64,000 nucleotides of DNA, taken from positions 107,534 through 171,533 of the forward strand of contig JAMPFJ010000001.1 of NCBI GenBank assembly GCA_023664535.1. The letters run 5' to 3'. The translations under genes were made by a program, and so were the position numbers. The notes under the pieces are model-generated. The model did not search any database. It was not told the origin of the DNA and saw only the letters and a list, made by a program, of their open reading frames with translations. Each line of letters opens with the position of its first letter. Position 1 is the stretch's first letter. Shown here piece after piece: positions 1 through 9,606 of this stretch. This stretch comes from Bacteroidales bacterium (GTDB lineage: Bacteria; Bacillota; Clostridia; Lachnospirales; Lachnospiraceae).

Positions 1-148
1 GATGGCATTGCGAGTATAGAAGAGTGCAATGTGGCATACGGCGACAAGCCGCATCGAGCCGCAAGGCGAGATGGCATTGCGAGTATAGAAGAGTGCAATG
101 TGGCATACGGCGACAAGCCGCATCAAGCCGCAAGGCGAGATGGCATTG
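1..148. repeat. 69-bp tandem repeat, at least two units, cut by the window edge
   Basis: Two complete 69-bp units lie at 1-69 and 70-138, and the first ten bases of a third at 139-148. The two units differ at one visible position (cgag versus caag near 55 and 124). The array may extend left of the window. The unit length is a multiple of three, so one frame reads as a 23-residue repeat containing AYGDKPH and AARRDGI. That frame runs on out of frame into the pilin gene and has no good ribosome site, so I do not call it a gene. Each unit holds a short inverted repeat (cattgc...gcaatg). It sits about 80 bp before the pilin start. Confidence 0.9.
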
Positions 149-229
149 AAAAAGGTATAAAATGGTTAAGCCTGCTGGTGACCACAGCAGATTTAATAAA
201 AATTTTTTATAAGAAAAGGAGAGATGATT

Positions 230-706
230 ATGAAAAAAACAAACAAAGGTTTCTCAATGGTCGAGCTGATTATCGTTATTGCGATTATGGCTATCTTAGC
301 AGGTGCGTTGGCACCGGCACTGATTAAGTACATCAACAAGTCCAGAATCTCAACGGATATTCAGACTGCAAACACGATTGCTACTTCTATCCAGACAGCA
401 CTTGCTGACGAGGCTGGTTATGATGCGGCGAACAATGCAACCGGTGCTAGTGTTGATGACATTTTTGATAAGACTGGTGATGATTTCGAGAAAGCTTTCA
501 CTACAGCATGTGGTGGTTCAAATCCGCCAAAAACAAAGGCAAGCAAGTGTATGAAGAAGACACAAATGTCAACGGGTGCTTTTAAGTATGATTTGGATAA
601 AGAGACCAGTGAAATTACTATTTATAGTAATGATGGTAAGCATGTCTTATATCCGACAGCTTCAGAGTGCTTGACAAATGATAATGCTGCAGATTGCGAC
701 GGCTGA
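230..706 (+). CDS. Type IV prepilin, probable major pilin
   Basis: Small secreted pilin subunit of 158 residues, expected to be cleaved and N-methylated by the peptidase encoded next door, then assembled into a fibre. The leader is MKKTNKG followed by FSMVELI, giving the Gly/Phe cleavage site and Glu at +5, and a hydrophobic helix to about residue 30. The rest is a small globular domain with two Cys-containing stretches (ACGG and SKCMKK) and another Cys pair near the C-terminus (ECL, DCDG), so disulphides are possible. The ATG at 230 is chosen over the in-frame ATG at 224, because GGAG at 218-221 is 8 bases from 230 and only 2 from 224. It is first in the visible operon and is followed by a strong hairpin, as expected for an abundant subunit. 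Confidence 0.85.
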   Translation: MKKTNKGFSMVELIIVIAIMAILAGALAPALIKYINKSRISTDIQTANTIATSIQTALADEAGYDAANNATGASVDDIFDKTGDDFEKAFTTACGGSNPPKTKASKCMKKTQMSTGAFKYDLDKETSEITIYSNDGKHVLYPTASECLTNDNAADCDG

Positions 707-754
707 TGCTTTGTGGATTTTGCTTAGGATTTACACAATGTAACAACAATATGG

Positions 755-789
755 TTAACACATCCTCTCGGAAAGAGGGGATGTGTTAA
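755..789 (+). terminator. Strong hairpin after the pilin gene
   Basis: A 15-bp stem with one wobble pair (ttaacacatcctctc / gaggggatgtgttaa) and a ggaaa loop lies between the pilin and peptidase genes. No T-run follows, so it is more likely an mRNA 3' stabiliser or partial terminator that lets the pilin be made in excess than a complete stop. Confidence 0.55.
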
Positions 790-814
790 TGTTGAATAAG
801 GAAAACGAGACAGA

Positions 815-1642
815 ATGATGGCTATATTTGCAGTAGGATTAGGTTTGGTAATAAGTTTAGTATGCTGGTTTGCGGTGCCGTTGTCTTCTTATATTAAACA
901 AATAGAAGATGAAGAGGTATGCCGGCGGTGTGAAACGAAAGAGCATTGCTTTGCGCAAAAAGAAACCAGACGAGGTTTGTCAAACCGTGTCAGTGACTGG
1001 ATGCTTTTCTCCTATCTGGCAGTGCGGAAACGATGTCCGTGTGTGAAGGAGGATAACCCATTGGGGAATATACTTGCAGTTGTTCTGGGGTTTATCTTTT
1101 TTTTCATTCCTTTTTGGTCGAGAGGGATGGAAGCTTCGGGGATGCTTGCAGGACTTGCAGCGGTCGCCTTGTTTTTCTTATCGATTGTAGATTGGAATAC
1201 GCAGTATATTCCATTTGAATGTAACATTTTTATCTTTTTATGCGGACTAATTCATTTATTTGCAGATTTTTCTAATTGGTTAGAATATTTAATTGGTCTT
1301 ATTGCAGTCAGCGGTTTTTTATACATTGTCAATGTTATTGCGACGCCGATGCTTCGCAGAAGGTACCAGGATGAGCAGGAGGTTGACAGTGTGATAGGGG
1401 ACGGTGACATCAAATTAATGGCAGCAACTGGCTTACTTTTAGGCTGGAAACTTAATTTTTTGGCATTAGGGATTGGATGTATCATGGGGTCAGTGATACA
1501 TGTGGCTCTGATGAAGATTAAGGGAAGCAACAGACAGTTTGCTTTCGGCCCGTATCTATCTTTGGGCATATATATTACAATGATATGCGGAAAACAGCTT
1601 GTGAGCTGGTATCTGAACATGATGGGCATAAGTGCCCTGTAA
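815..1642 (+). CDS. Prepilin peptidase / N-methylase (PilD/GspO family)
   Basis: Integral membrane aspartyl protease of 275 residues that removes prepilin leaders and methylates the new N-terminus. Two catalytic Asp motifs are visible: VDWNTQYIP near residue 128 and GDGDIKLMAATG near 194-205, the latter being the GxGD signature. Several hydrophobic helices surround them. The N-terminal cytoplasmic part has CRRCETKEHC and later CPC, a diverged version of the usual paired CxxC zinc motif. The gene starts ATGATG with only a weak purine stretch upstream, so the second Met (818) is also possible. The four prepilin-like proteins in this operon are its likely substrates. Confidence 0.88.
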   Translation: MMAIFAVGLGLVISLVCWFAVPLSSYIKQIEDEEVCRRCETKEHCFAQKETRRGLSNRVSDWMLFSYLAVRKRCPCVKEDNPLGNILAVVLGFIFFFIPFWSRGMEASGMLAGLAAVALFFLSIVDWNTQYIPFECNIFIFLCGLIHLFADFSNWLEYLIGLIAVSGFLYIVNVIATPMLRRRYQDEQEVDSVIGDGDIKLMAATGLLLGWKLNFLALGIGCIMGSVIHVALMKIKGSNRQFAFGPYLSLGIYITMICGKQLVSWYLNMMGISAL

Positions 1643-1675
1643 AATAACTTCTGATTAGCGAGGGAGGCTATGGCT

Positions 1676-3319
1676 ATGGCGAAAAGTAATAAGGTCTTAA
1701 CAATAGACATTACAAATGAAAGTATTACAATTATCGAAGTAACGCCTTCGGTAAAAAAACAGACGAATGTACATAATGCGTTGATTTTTGAAACCCCTGA
1801 GGATGCTTATGAAGACGGAAATATCAAGGAACCCGAAAAGATTGCATCGGCCATCAGAGAACAGCTGGATGCGAACGGGATTACAAATAAGAATGTGATA
1901 TTTGTCTTAACCTCAACTAAGGTGGTTAACCGTGAAGTTTTGATTCCGGAAGTGAAAGAGAATAAAATTAAGGGAATTGTAAGTGCAAATTCTTCAGAAT
2001 ACTTCCCTGTTAATATAGAGGATTACGTTGTTTCTCATTCTATATTAGAGCATGTGGTAAACGAAGACAAGACAAAGCAGATTAAGCTGATGGTAGTCGC
2101 TGCACCGATTGCGATGGTAAAGGGCTATTATGAGTTAGGAAGCATACTGGGTCTTACGGTTCAATCGATTGATTACATTGGTAACGCAATGCTTCAGTTG
2201 ATTAAGACGCAGACCAGCTCCACATCAACAACAATGGTAATCCAGTTAGGCAGTGAGTCTACAATTTTGAATATTGTAAAGGGTGATACGCTTCTGTTAC
2301 AGAGAACCGTGCCTTATGGAACAAATGCGGTAGTGACAGAGGTTATGGATGAAAAGGGTGTAGATGCTACAACGGCAATGACATTATTGCAGAATGAGCG
2401 GTTGATTACTGTTGATTTTGATGATAATGCCGCAACCGGTGCATTTCGTTATCTGATTAACAATATTGGTCGTGTAATTGACTATTATGTGACAAAGAAT
2501 CCTGATAAGCCGATTGATGATGTATTCCTTATCGGTGACGGAGCGCTGATTCGGGGAATTGACGGTTTGTTTAAGATTCAGCTGAATATCCAGACCAAAA
2601 TTATGGATAGCTTATATAACATTAAGTTTGATTCCAGAATTGATTTAAAAATTTATAATCCGGTATATCTGATAGCACCGATTGGTGCGGCGTTCAGCCC
2701 TATGGGATTTGTTCCGTCAGAGACGAAAACGAAAAAGTCAAGCGATGTGAATACCTTAAAAATTGGTATCGGTGTTTTTGCAGTAGGTGCAGTGGCGGCT
2801 GCGGTGATGGCAGGCGTGACTATTGTGATGAAAAATAATGCAGTTTCCAAACGTGATTCCTTAAACAGCCAGATTGCAGCGATTGCGGATATTGACCAGA
2901 TTGTCAGTGAGTATGATGCAGCAAAAGCAAAACTGGATGACATGAAAACCATGTACGGACAGACAAGGTCTTTAAACGAAAATGTTTCTATGTTTTTTGA
3001 GGCGCTGGAAGAAAACCTGCCAAAGGATATCGCAATCAATACCTATGAATCCAGTGATGAGGGTGTTGCGATGAATGGAATTACTAATGATTATGATGCA
3101 ATCGCAAAATTCATTATTCAGTTAAAAAAGATTAAATGTGTTGAAAATGCTTTCTTAGTTGACCTCACGGAGACAGAAGTCGGCGGCGGTGCTGAGAATG
3201 AAACGGAGAAGATTCAATACGAGTTTAATATTACCGCAAATTTTGTATCCATGGTAGAGGAGGATGCAGAAGAAGAATCCACCGGTGACGCAGTACTTCA
3301 GGAAACCAGTGAAGAATAA
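1676..3319 (+). CDS. PilM-PilN fusion, pilus assembly platform protein
   Basis: 547 residues that join two normally separate pilus proteins. Residues 1 to about 340 have the actin/FtsA-like fold pattern of PilM (VLTIDITNESI at the start, later VIQLGSEST and FLIGDGALIRGIDG). A membrane helix follows at about 361-386. After it come a coiled-coil stretch and a small PilN-like domain (LPKDIAINTYE, then IAKFIIQLKKIKCVENAFL). In two-gene systems PilM binds the PilN cytoplasmic tail; here the link is covalent and the order is PilM, helix, PilN periplasmic-type domain. The ATG at 1676 is preferred over 1670, since GGGAGG at 1662-1667 is 8 bases away. It is followed 18 bp later by the PilO-like gene, its expected partner. 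Confidence 0.8.
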   Translation: MAKSNKVLTIDITNESITIIEVTPSVKKQTNVHNALIFETPEDAYEDGNIKEPEKIASAIREQLDANGITNKNVIFVLTSTKVVNREVLIPEVKENKIKGIVSANSSEYFPVNIEDYVVSHSILEHVVNEDKTKQIKLMVVAAPIAMVKGYYELGSILGLTVQSIDYIGNAMLQLIKTQTSSTSTTMVIQLGSESTILNIVKGDTLLLQRTVPYGTNAVVTEVMDEKGVDATTAMTLLQNERLITVDFDDNAATGAFRYLINNIGRVIDYYVTKNPDKPIDDVFLIGDGALIRGIDGLFKIQLNIQTKIMDSLYNIKFDSRIDLKIYNPVYLIAPIGAAFSPMGFVPSETKTKKSSDVNTLKIGIGVFAVGAVAAAVMAGVTIVMKNNAVSKRDSLNSQIAAIADIDQIVSEYDAAKAKLDDMKTMYGQTRSLNENVSMFFEALEENLPKDIAINTYESSDEGVAMNGITNDYDAIAKFIIQLKKIKCVENAFLVDLTETEVGGGAENETEKIQYEFNITANFVSMVEEDAEEESTGDAVLQETSEE

Positions 3320-3337
3320 GAGAGGGGTTGTGTAAAT

Positions 3338-4579
3338 ATGAAAGATACAGAAAAAGCGTTATTATTTGGTCTTGCAGGTATAGCAGCGGCAGTTATTGTA
3401 TTCATGTATGTGGCAAAACCGAATTATGAAGAGGTGCAGACCATCAATCAGGAAATTGTTCAGCTGGAGAGCAGACTGGCAGAGTTAAACCAGAAGCAGG
3501 CAAATCGGGAACAGTATGTTGAAGATACAAAGAAGTTTAATGAAGAATTTGAAGAATACCTGCAGGCATTTCCGGCAGATATGAACCAGGAAATTACCAT
3601 TATGTTTTTGGATGGAATTAAGAAGAGTAATGAATTTTCCCTGGAATCCCTGGAAATGGGACAGAAGGAGCAGTTTTATACCCTGGGACAGGGCGGTGCA
3701 GATGCGTCTTTAGGAACGGGAACTACAGAAACCGATAGCACTGAGGCGGAAGAGGCGGATGCATCTTCTACTGAAGCAGCTTCTACGGAGGCGGCAGCAG
3801 GAGATGTTGCGCTGACAGAGAGCGGTGATGCCGGTGTGGATTCAGCGTATAAGTGTTACCGTGCAGCTTTCCCTATTTCTTATTATGGCTCTTATGCATC
3901 CTTGAAAGATGTAATCAACTATGTTGGCGAATATTCTGACAGAATGACAGTAAATGAGCTGAATGTAACCTATGACAGCGATGCTGATTTGTATAGCGGA
4001 GAGCTGCAGTTGTTTTGCTATTCCGTGGAGAGCTCAGAAAGACCGGAGCGTAAGATTGACTTAAATGAGGTTGAGATTGGCGTAGACAATATCTTTGATA
4101 CCGGTGTGGCAGGAAGCTCTGGCTCCGACAGTGACTCTGAACTGAATAAGTATGATGAGAATGATGGCGCAGCAATTGAAAGCAGCTATGATTTCTATGC
4201 AATGTTAAATCCGTCCAGCAGTGATGTGTCTGCAAAGGTGGCAGGACAGAACGGCACAGGAAAAGAGGCAAGTGTAATTTCCAACAGTGACAACAGCGTA
4301 TCTACGTTAACCTTTGAAATCTATGCAAAGGACGGCAAGAACTATTGCAAGTATACTTTGGATGACGTTTCTTATGAAGCAGAGGTGACTTCCAGTGAGG
4401 ATGTTAAGATTTTACTTCAGTCCTCTGCAAGAAAGAACGATGACGATAAAGCAGGAATACGTGTAACCATCAACAACACAACGAGCCTTCCGGTTTATGT
4501 AAAGGTGAGCGGAGACGACAGCGTATCCCCTCGGGTAAATATTGCAGGCAGGTCGGGTTCTGTCAAGGTGTATAAGTAA
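3338..4579 (+). CDS. PilO-like pilus assembly protein
   Basis: 413-residue bitopic membrane protein. It has a short cytoplasmic start, one membrane helix at about residues 8-27 (LFGLAGIAAAVIVFMYVA) and a coiled coil (QTINQEIVQLESRLAELNQKQ). A PilO-type domain around residues 60-110 is followed by a low-complexity Thr/Ser/Glu/Ala linker at about 125-160. The rest is an extended globular C-terminal part not typical of PilO, which is usually near 200 residues. Position directly after the PilM-PilN gene supports the call. The extra C-terminal domain is of unknown function. Confidence 0.7.
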   Translation: MKDTEKALLFGLAGIAAAVIVFMYVAKPNYEEVQTINQEIVQLESRLAELNQKQANREQYVEDTKKFNEEFEEYLQAFPADMNQEITIMFLDGIKKSNEFSLESLEMGQKEQFYTLGQGGADASLGTGTTETDSTEAEEADASSTEAASTEAAAGDVALTESGDAGVDSAYKCYRAAFPISYYGSYASLKDVINYVGEYSDRMTVNELNVTYDSDADLYSGELQLFCYSVESSERPERKIDLNEVEIGVDNIFDTGVAGSSGSDSDSELNKYDENDGAAIESSYDFYAMLNPSSSDVSAKVAGQNGTGKEASVISNSDNSVSTLTFEIYAKDGKNYCKYTLDDVSYEAEVTSSEDVKILLQSSARKNDDDKAGIRVTINNTTSLPVYVKVSGDDSVSPRVNIAGRSGSVKVYK

Positions 4580-4597
4580 GATTGGAGTGATTGTTCC

Positions 4598-6055
4598 ATG
4601 ATGAAGAAAAAGAATACCGGTTTCAGTATAGTCGAGATTTTGATATCACTTGCTATTTTTATGGTGCTGATGGTGCCTATTGTTTCGGGGATTATATCGT
4701 CCCTAAACATGTCATCAAGTTCAAAGGAACTGCAATACCGTAATGATTATGCAGAAAATTTAATGGAATATATCAAGACGGCGCCGATTGACCAGATTAC
4801 AGAAAAGGATTATTATGAGGCGAACGGAACGGTATCAGGAAGTTTTCATTCAACAGGCTTTGCCAGTGCTTCCGAGCCGTTAAGCTGGGACCCTATAAGG
4901 AATGTTCAGAAAACAAACTGTACAATGAGTGGTCAGACAATATTAGGTACGAAGCAGACAACATATAATTATCTGGTTCAGGTCAATAATGATTATTATG
5001 TGGATAAGATGCAGGGAGATGATACTTTTATTGATCCAAACAATTTGGCATTAGGTATTGTCGAGGATATTGATTATACTAAGGTTGCATTATTTGATGG
5101 AACAATGCTGAATTATGATAAGACGGCGACAAACGCTTTCCGGACAAAGAAGCTGCAGGTTTTAAAAGAAATAGACGAAGAGCGTTATAATCAGCAGATG
5201 CAGGGTGAAGGTAATGTCGATTTGTTCGTGGGTGATACCGGAGCCAGAATGATGACGGTTGAGATATCCGGAGATAAAACAAGCGGTTATGTTGTCCGGT
5301 GTGTGTTAGATTATATCGACAACAATGCGATATTGGGTTCTGATAACCATATTCAATATGTTTCCGATGCTCAGAGCTTTGCTTCCAAGCTGCCGAACAT
5401 TTATGTTATGTATAATCCTTCTGTTTATAACGGGGATTATTCCGTAGATGATTATATTGCGATTGATACAAGCGGACTGGAGGACGATTCAGAGGTTAAT
5501 TTCTTCTTGATTGAAACTGCATCGTCATATTCGCAGAATATTGTGGACGCTGACCCGGAAGATAAAATGTTATCAGCGAAACAGAAGACTGATTTATTGT
5601 ATAACAATGCGTTGGCAAACGGTGTCGGCAGAGATGGGGCGAATATCCATCTGGTTGCCATGCAAAAGCAGGGCGCTGACAAAAGCTTTTTGAAGCGGAT
5701 TAACGTATATCACAATATCGGTGATAATGATAACGATGATGGAACCACGAAGCGGAACAAGAAGAGCAATGAAGATAAATTTTTCTATAATGAGGAGCCT
5801 TCATCGGATAGTAATTTAAGGACATTTATTGATAATATAAACAATGGTGTTGCTGCCAGTGAGCGCAAGAAAATGTTTACGTTGGTAAGCGGCACCGGGA
5901 CAGATGCCTATGTCGGGGCACTGAATACGGCAGAGGAAGAGAGCAGGGGGTTATATCAGGTGAAAATCTGGTTGAAACCGGATGAAGACGGAGCTATTGA
6001 CCCATCGGTAGATAAGCCGATCCTTCAAGGAACGAAAGGAGGTAATGAAACTTGA
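4598..6055 (+). CDS. Minor prepilin with large globular domain (PilV/GspI-like leader)
   Basis: 485 residues. The leader MMKKKNTG is followed by FSIVEILISLAIFMVLM, the class III cleavage site with Glu at +5 and a hydrophobic helix. The mature domain is far larger than an ordinary pilin and rich in Asp, Asn and Tyr, so it may be a tip or initiating subunit. No catalytic motif was recognised. GGAG at 4584-4587 serves the ATG at 4598. Its stop overlaps the next gene's start, so the two are translationally coupled. Confidence 0.78.
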   Translation: MMKKKNTGFSIVEILISLAIFMVLMVPIVSGIISSLNMSSSSKELQYRNDYAENLMEYIKTAPIDQITEKDYYEANGTVSGSFHSTGFASASEPLSWDPIRNVQKTNCTMSGQTILGTKQTTYNYLVQVNNDYYVDKMQGDDTFIDPNNLALGIVEDIDYTKVALFDGTMLNYDKTATNAFRTKKLQVLKEIDEERYNQQMQGEGNVDLFVGDTGARMMTVEISGDKTSGYVVRCVLDYIDNNAILGSDNHIQYVSDAQSFASKLPNIYVMYNPSVYNGDYSVDDYIAIDTSGLEDDSEVNFFLIETASSYSQNIVDADPEDKMLSAKQKTDLLYNNALANGVGRDGANIHLVAMQKQGADKSFLKRINVYHNIGDNDNDDGTTKRNKKSNEDKFFYNEEPSSDSNLRTFIDNINNGVAASERKKMFTLVSGTGTDAYVGALNTAEEESRGLYQVKIWLKPDEDGAIDPSVDKPILQGTKGGNET

Positions 6056-8976
6056 TGAAAAGAAAAAGAAAGAAGAACCAAGGTAACAGTTTCATTATGG
6101 TTGTTGCGACTATTTCCTTTCTTGCCGTTTTAGTAGCGGCGCTTTTGGTTGCCGTTGCGTTATGTTATCGGCTAAAGGCATATGATATCAATGCCAGGGA
6201 TAACTTTTATTATCTTGAACAGGCAATGGATGAAATCTATGCCGGCGTCGGTGGGGATTCCATGCAGATATTGAATCAGGCATATGATGAAACCCTTGAG
6301 GTTATGGTGTATTATGACACCAAAACAAAGTCGTATGTAACCATGAAGCCGGAGGATGCGAATAAGATTCTGAAAACGACTTATATGAAAATGTTAAAGG
6401 ATGATTCCCGTTATGATACGGGGAATGTGGAGGCACATTTAAAGTCCTTTCTGAGTTATCCGTGGAATGGTTCAACGGATGCAGGAAAGGAAGGCGTCCA
6501 GATTAGTGTAGGAAATGTGGATAAGTCGAATGCCGATGAACTGGTTATCCGGAATGTTGTATTGCGTAGAGAGGCAAAGTATTCTACGGTGAATGCAAGG
6601 TCTGTAAAGGATTCCGGAACGGTTGCAGCGGCAGATACCTTTATTCAGACACTGACAACGGACTTAGTAGTCGGTAAACCGGAGTTTGATGTTAATTTTA
6701 ATGCCAACAATTCGGATATCAGTGAATTGTATGCTTATTCCATGGTTGCAGACCGGGGAATTGAGATTGTGGATAAGGATGGCAAGCCGGCTCTGGGCAA
6801 TAAGGTAAATATTACCGGTAATGTATATGCAGCATCTGATTTTTACAATAAGAGTTATGATGAGGAGCCGGGAACGCTTTATACGGTGGGTGGTGCAGCT
6901 ACAACACTGGAGGCTGCCCGGGTGCAGAAGGTAAATTCTTATGATGAAGCCCGGTTAAAACAATGCGACGGTGTCAATGTAAACAGTATGTATTCCGGTC
7001 TTTATGTGGATGGTGCAACAGTGATTATGGCATCAGACCGTGTGATTATTCCAGGTTCTCTGGCAGTAATGAATTGTGCGGACGTTACCATTTCCAATAT
7101 TGCCAATTCCTCTGTTGACTATGCGGATATCTGGGCAGACGGTATTGTCTTAGACGGTTTTGCATTAAGGCAGAGCGTAAGCGGTGAGGTGATGAAGGGT
7201 GCTACGTTGAGTATGAAGGCACGGGCATATATTTACGATGATTTGGAAGTAAATGCAAATTCCGGCAGCGTCCTGTTAAATGGAGAGTATTTTGGATATA
7301 ATTATGCTTCAACCGATAACCGTACCTATACGCAGGAGTGTTTGACAAAGGGTGTCCGTCGGTTTACAAAGGATACGAATGCAGGTATTACTGACGGACA
7401 GAGTATAGAAGGGCAGGCGCATTATAACAGTAGTGCCATTATTTTGAATGGTCAGGATACAACGCTTGATTTTAAACAGGCAAAATCCCTGTATGTAGCT
7501 GGACAGTCTTATATTGAATTATCTAAGGAGACAAGGGAGTCCACTACGGAAGAGACAGTAAGCTATACAGTGAAGAATGGTAATGCGACAGAGAATATGA
7601 CGGACACGGTAAAACGTGAAATAGACGGTTATTTGACGCCACAGCAGTCAGCAGACGGAACGGTTACGAATAACTATACGGTAGAGACCGGTAAGATTGC
7701 CGAAGCGGATAAGACACCGATTCAGGATTACCGTACAGGTGAAGCAATTTCCATTAAGAGTAATCAGCTGGCCTATATTCCGGACGGTTCAGTACATGAT
7801 GAGGAAGACGGTTTATGGCTGGAGCTTCCACAGCGGTTAAGGAATGTAGAAGCCTATAAGGAAATCTGGTCGAATTTTGACAAGATACCGGTGATTAAAA
7901 CCGTTATTTCCGGAAAGAAAAAATATTTCCTTGATTTTTCAAAGGCGGATATCAAGAACAACAATGTAATGAATGAATTTATTGCGGATTATGCGGCGAT
8001 GTTTGATGCGTCTACCATTGCGGACGGCAGTGGGAAAACAGCCGGTGAAGCTTATGGCTTGGTGAATATTACCGATTATGAGTACTTTAAGGTTAACATG
8101 CTGGTAGTCAGCGACGATGCGACGAATCCTTATGGAAATATTTATACGAATTCGGCGATTACGACAAAGGCTGACGGCGAGTTTACTATCGTAGCAAACA
8201 GCAGTAATATCCAGCCGCTGCTCAATGCGGCTACCCATATTAACGATGCGATAGCAGAAGGAAATAACGTGCAGACTGGTGTGGAGACGACGGGTACTGC
8301 TGCGGTTGTTGCACAGCGCGTATCCAATAAGCTGCAGGACCAGTATAAGGAAACCAAATGGCTTCTTACCAATAAGAGCAGCGATGGAGAAGCGGTGGAG
8401 CAGGCGCATGTATTACAGGAGCAGGTAATTACTCCGATTAATCATTATTTTGATTTTTCTCTTATCAATAGTGCCAACAGCAGATACTGTGCATTAAAGA
8501 ACGGTTACGGAGTATGGATTTCGGAGGAAAATGTACAGGTTGGTGCAGGTTCCTGCCAGATTGGTACAAATTCCGTGAATTATGACCGTGCATTTAAAAA
8601 CGGTAAAGTGAGAGGAATTATTCTTGCCAAGGGAGATGTGACCTTTGGAGATGACGTAACGGAATTTGAGGGATTGATTGTAACCGGAGGTAAAATTATT
8701 ATCAACAACTTCAATAAGACAACCGGTAAGACGACGATGAGTCTCCTTGCCAATGAGGAGATTATTAAATCAATACTGCGTGAGTGTGACAATTCCCGTG
8801 GAGAGAGCCATGCGAATAACTTTGGCTTCATCTGTGATATGTTCCGCGGATTCCAGTCCCAGTATGTTCCGCCACAACCGGGTGGAGCTACTCCGGTGGC
8901 TTCTATGAAAGACATAAGCGCTGTCCAGTTTGAAGATATTCTTTCTTTCCGTAACTGGAAGAAGAATGTAGATTAG
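6052..8976 (+). CDS. Large PilX-like membrane-anchored surface protein
   Basis: 974 residues. The basic N-terminus (MMKRKRKKNQG) is followed by NSFIMVVATISFL and a long hydrophobic helix. This resembles PilX-type minor pilins, but there is no Glu at +5 after the Gly, so processing is uncertain. The ectodomain is mostly beta-rich with repeated short Val/Ile strands (for example around residues 240-480), suggesting a solenoid or adhesin-like structure. The start is TTG at 6052, 9 bases after GGAGG at 6038-6042; the ATG at 6055 is the alternative. The gene overlaps the previous one by 4 bp and precedes another prepilin by 11 bp, so it belongs to the pilus operon. Confidence 0.65.
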   Translation: MMKRKRKKNQGNSFIMVVATISFLAVLVAALLVAVALCYRLKAYDINARDNFYYLEQAMDEIYAGVGGDSMQILNQAYDETLEVMVYYDTKTKSYVTMKPEDANKILKTTYMKMLKDDSRYDTGNVEAHLKSFLSYPWNGSTDAGKEGVQISVGNVDKSNADELVIRNVVLRREAKYSTVNARSVKDSGTVAAADTFIQTLTTDLVVGKPEFDVNFNANNSDISELYAYSMVADRGIEIVDKDGKPALGNKVNITGNVYAASDFYNKSYDEEPGTLYTVGGAATTLEAARVQKVNSYDEARLKQCDGVNVNSMYSGLYVDGATVIMASDRVIIPGSLAVMNCADVTISNIANSSVDYADIWADGIVLDGFALRQSVSGEVMKGATLSMKARAYIYDDLEVNANSGSVLLNGEYFGYNYASTDNRTYTQECLTKGVRRFTKDTNAGITDGQSIEGQAHYNSSAIILNGQDTTLDFKQAKSLYVAGQSYIELSKETRESTTEETVSYTVKNGNATENMTDTVKREIDGYLTPQQSADGTVTNNYTVETGKIAEADKTPIQDYRTGEAISIKSNQLAYIPDGSVHDEEDGLWLELPQRLRNVEAYKEIWSNFDKIPVIKTVISGKKKYFLDFSKADIKNNNVMNEFIADYAAMFDASTIADGSGKTAGEAYGLVNITDYEYFKVNMLVVSDDATNPYGNIYTNSAITTKADGEFTIVANSSNIQPLLNAATHINDAIAEGNNVQTGVETTGTAAVVAQRVSNKLQDQYKETKWLLTNKSSDGEAVEQAHVLQEQVITPINHYFDFSLINSANSRYCALKNGYGVWISEENVQVGAGSCQIGTNSVNYDRAFKNGKVRGIILAKGDVTFGDDVTEFEGLIVTGGKIIINNFNKTTGKTTMSLLANEEIIKSILRECDNSRGESHANNFGFICDMFRGFQSQYVPPQPGGATPVASMKDISAVQFEDILSFRNWKKNVD

Positions 8977-8987
8977 GCGGTGATAGT

Positions 8988-9593
8988 ATGAGGAAGAAGA
9001 AAAGTATAAGGAAAAATAAGGGTTACACATTAATTGAGATGATTATTGTTATAGGGATTATTGCCATTATATCGGGAATGTCTTTTGTAACGATTGGGAT
9101 TATTAAGCGGGCAAAGTGTAATGCGGCAGCGACGACAATAGATTCACAGATGTCAACGCTTTTGCTTAAGACAAAAGCATTATCGGAGGCAAAGGGTTCC
9201 AGGCTCTGTATGATGATTGTCCATAACGACAATGATTTGACCTATGAAGACGGGACATTTGCCAAAGCGGATTCCTATTCCATCGTATTAGGATATGATA
9301 AGGGCACAAGCTTTAATGAAAAAGCGGCAGAGGATAATGGTGATGTGGAGTCTTTACCTAATATCCGTGTGGCAGAGGCGACATTGCCGAATATCCTTGA
9401 TATTCGATATACACCGGAAGCAGGCGCAGCCAGCAGTTCTCTTGCAGACGGGACGAATACCATGCTGATTGAATTTGATAAAGCAACCGGTTCAGTCCGC
9501 TATGGTGCCGGAACTTATGAGATAGTATTGAATGGTGATACCGTTGCCACAGTAAAGCTGGATTCGGCTACGGGTACACATTCGGTAAAGTAG
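8988..9593 (+). CDS. Minor prepilin (GspH/FimT-like)
   Basis: 201 residues with a long basic leader (MRKKKSIRKNKG), then YTLIEMIIVIGIIAIISG: cleavage after Gly and Glu at +5. The mature domain is pilin-sized with predicted beta strands in its second half, like pseudopilins of the GspH class. Start ATG 8988 follows an AGGCGGTG ribosome site. The gene lies between the 974-residue protein and another prepilin, with 11-14 bp spacers. Minor pilins of this kind often form the priming tip complex. Confidence 0.8.
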   Translation: MRKKKSIRKNKGYTLIEMIIVIGIIAIISGMSFVTIGIIKRAKCNAAATTIDSQMSTLLLKTKALSEAKGSRLCMMIVHNDNDLTYEDGTFAKADSYSIVLGYDKGTSFNEKAAEDNGDVESLPNIRVAEATLPNILDIRYTPEAGAASSSLADGTNTMLIEFDKATGSVRYGAGTYEIVLNGDTVATVKLDSATGTHSVK

Positions 9594-9606
9594 GGGGGTG
9601 AAGTCA

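Noticed and set aside
1..148. CRISPR array
   Set aside because: The 69-bp units are directly adjacent, with no unique spacers between short repeats.
31..327. 98-codon frame through the 69-bp repeats into the pilin gene
   Set aside because: No ribosome site, and it overlaps the pilin gene in another frame; the repeat simply leaves all frames open.
1252..1710. 152-codon minus-strand frame
   Set aside because: Lies opposite the prepilin peptidase gene, has no recognised motif and is a codon-bias shadow.
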